DNA of 15,208 nt from contig CBDURC010000051.1 of the NCBI GenBank assembly GCA_965369635.1, forward strand, positions 1 through 15,208, in the 5' to 3' direction. Within the stretch, counting starts at the first letter, position 1; every line of letters starts with the position of its first letter. The translations under genes were made by a program, and so were the position numbers. Shown piece after piece: positions 13,794 through 15,208 of this stretch. Origin of the DNA: UBA3071 sp965369635. GTDB taxonomy: Bacteria > Chloroflexota > Anaerolineae > UBA3071. A model generated the notes under the pieces. That model did no database searches. It was not told the origin of the DNA and saw nothing but the letters and a program-made list of their open reading frames with translations.

Positions 13794-13829
13794 ATGTACG
13801 AAATGTACTATGTGTACACAATGTACAAA
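13794..13829. repeat. Four 9-base TGTAC repeats just before hutU
   Basis: TGTAC occurs at 13795, 13804, 13813 and 13822, an exact 9-base step, in units ATGTACGAA, ATGTACTAT, GTGTACACA, ATGTACAAA. The third unit lies in the palindrome TGTGTACACA (13811-13820), whose core fits the GT-N-TA-N-AC HutC operator pattern. AAAAAGGAG for hutU follows directly. It may be an operator array or another word repeat. Confidence 0.65.
13812..13819. promoter_or_regulatory. Second candidate HutC-like operator, upstream of hutU
   Basis: GTGTACAC matches GT-N-TA-N-AC and is a perfect palindrome extended to TGTGTACACA, 22 bases before the hutU ATG. It shares the consensus with the site at 6795 in the regulator's promoter. 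It also falls in phase with the TGTAC repeat, so it may be a by-product of that repeat. Confidence 0.4.
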
Positions 13830-13841
13830 AAGGAGCGAGTC

Positions 13842-15208
13842 ATGGCCCGCGTGATCCGTGCCCCGAGGGGCACCAAACTGAACTGCAAGAGCTGGCTTCT
13901 GGAAGCACCCTATCGCATGTTGCAGAACAACCTGGATCCAGAGGTAGCCGGCGATCCCGAGAACCTCATCGTCTACGGCGGGAGGGGCAGGGCAGCGCGC
14001 AATTGGGAGTGCTTCGAGGCCATCCTGCGCACCCTGGAGACCATGGAGCCAGACGATACGCTGCTGGTGCAATCGGGCAAGCCAGTGGGCGTCTTCAAGA
14101 CTACCCTCGATGCCCCCCGCGTCCTGCTGGCCAACTCCAACATCGTCCCCGCCTGGGCCACGCAGGAGAATTTCGACCGCTGGGAGCGCGAGGGGCTCAT
14201 CATGTACGGCCAGATGACCGCCGGCTCCTGGATCTACATCGGCACTCAGGGCATCCTGCAGGGCACCTACGAGACGTTGGGAGCGCTGGCTCACGCCGAG
14301 GGCTGGCCCAGCCTCAAGGGGAAGTTCGTGCTCACCGCTGGGCTGGGGGAGATGGGCGGCGCACAGCCGCTGGCCGTCACCATGAACGAGGGCGTGGCTC
14401 TCGTCGTGGAGATTGACCGGCGGCGGGCGCAGCGACGGCTCGACACCCGCTACCTGGACGCGGTGGTGGACACGCTGGAAGAGGCCATGACCCAGGTCGA
14501 GGGGGCGCTGGAGAGGGAAGAGCCGCAGTCCATCGGCCTCATCGGCAACGCCGCCGACGTCTTCGCAGAACTGGTGGTGCGCGGCGTGGTGCCCGACGTG
14601 GTCACCGACCAGACCTGCGCCCACGACTCGCTGATGTACCTGCCCAACGGCATGACGATGGAGGAAGCAGTAGAGCTGCGCCAGCGCGACCCCAAGGCCT
14701 ACCAGAAACGCTCCATGCAGGCCATGGCCGAACATTGCCAGGCGATGGTGGAGATGCAGAAACAAGGAGCGGTGGTCTTCGACTACGGCAACAACCTGCG
14801 CCAGCAGGCCTTCAACGCCGGCTACAGCGAGGCCAAGGTCGGTGGCGACCCCAACGGCGCGTGGGTCTATCCCGGCTTCGTGCCCGCCTACATCCGCCCC
14901 CTCTTCTGCGAGGGCAAGGGACCCTTCCGCTGGGTGGCGCTGTCGGGCGATCCCGAGGACATCTATGTTACCGACCGCATCATCCTGGAACTGTTCCCGG
15001 AGGACGAGCACCTGGCGCGCTGGATCCGCTTGGCTGCGGAGAGAATCGCCTGGCAGGGGCTGCCCGCCCGCATCTGCTGGCTGGGCTACGGCGAACGGGC
15101 GCGGGCGGGCCTGGCCTTCAACGAGGCGGTGGCCCGCGGTGACGTCAAGGCTCCCCTCGTCATCGGCCGCGACCACCTCGATGGCGGATCGGTGGCCTCG
15201 CCCAACCG
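13842..15208 (+). CDS. hutU: Urocanate hydratase, 3' end beyond window
   Basis: 455 codons are present of a protein that is normally about 550. Urocanase uses tightly bound NAD+ to hydrate urocanate to imidazolone propionate, the second step of histidine breakdown. Landmarks are YGGRGRAARNWECFEAI (45-61), QSGKPVGVFKT, ANSNIVPAWAT, GQMTAGSWIYIGTQGILQGT, the dinucleotide motif TAGLGEMGGAQPLA (165-178), DQTCAHDSL, FDYGNNLRQ and FVPAYIRPLFCEGKGPFRW, whose Cys356 aligns with the active-site cysteine region of known urocanases, then SGDPEDIY. Translation breaks off at VASPN. AGGAG lies 7 bases before the ATG. It follows livF by 104 bases of repeats, in the same direction, so it probably belongs to the transporter operon or is controlled with it. 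Confidence 0.96.
   Translation, partial: MARVIRAPRGTKLNCKSWLLEAPYRMLQNNLDPEVAGDPENLIVYGGRGRAARNWECFEAILRTLETMEPDDTLLVQSGKPVGVFKTTLDAPRVLLANSNIVPAWATQENFDRWEREGLIMYGQMTAGSWIYIGTQGILQGTYETLGALAHAEGWPSLKGKFVLTAGLGEMGGAQPLAVTMNEGVALVVEIDRRRAQRRLDTRYLDAVVDTLEEAMTQVEGALEREEPQSIGLIGNAADVFAELVVRGVVPDVVTDQTCAHDSLMYLPNGMTMEEAVELRQRDPKAYQKRSMQAMAEHCQAMVEMQKQGAVVFDYGNNLRQQAFNAGYSEAKVGGDPNGAWVYPGFVPAYIRPLFCEGKGPFRWVALSGDPEDIYVTDRIILELFPEDEHLARWIRLAAERIAWQGLPARICWLGYGERARAGLAFNEAVARGDVKAPLVIGRDHLDGGSVASPN

Noticed and set aside
6643..13829. CRISPR array
   Set aside because: Units are 7-9 bases with no unique spacers between them, and no cas gene is present.
13722..15176. 484-codon open frame on the minus strand across hutU
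   Set aside because: The + strand encodes urocanase with all family motifs; the minus frame is a codon-bias shadow rich in His/Gly/Asp.

Overview
The window looks like a high-GC chromosome segment from an uncultured member of the Chloroflexota, probably Anaerolineae-like. This is inferred from gene style: lipoproteins with long Pro/Thr-rich stalks, a stalked surface protein with one C-terminal membrane anchor, a GSI-alpha glutamine synthetase and a LIV-type transporter. No rRNA or other taxonomic marker is present. Every convincing gene lies on the + strand.

Layout. (1) 1-1091: the tail of an unidentified basic protein, an FmdB-type zinc-ribbon protein and a broken plsY. (2) 1060-4022: a B12-binding-type radical SAM protein, a secreted metallo-beta-lactamase-fold lipoprotein and an OsmC-family protein. 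(3) 4178-5254: a promoter almost touching the start codon of a stalked surface protein. (4) 5297-6640: glutamine synthetase, followed by a repeat hairpin. (5) 6760-15208: a probable histidine/urocanate utilisation locus. It has a consensus promoter, a GntR/UTRA (HutC-like) regulator, an EamA exporter or importer, a five-gene LIV-type ABC transporter (binding protein, two permeases, two ATPases) and urocanate hydratase hutU, which is cut by the window end.

Reading: the GntR-family protein probably senses a pathway intermediate. The ABC transporter would bring in histidine, urocanate or a related amino acid, and HutU would hydrate urocanate. Substrate assignment rests on neighbours, not on binding-site residues.

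The most unusual structure is between the genes. At least seven non-coding spots carry tandem words of 7-9 nt, mostly built as two inverted arms around a short loop. The word differs from spot to spot (CGGAA, CTTCGTC, GGTAGATT, GGTTTGAA, CACNGATTN, AGGTTGAG, NTGTACNNN) but the near-constant period stays. One such hairpin sits exactly at the break in plsY. Another is split by a 159-bp element with perfect 14-bp terminal inverted repeats and 15-bp flanking direct repeats, which looks like a MITE.
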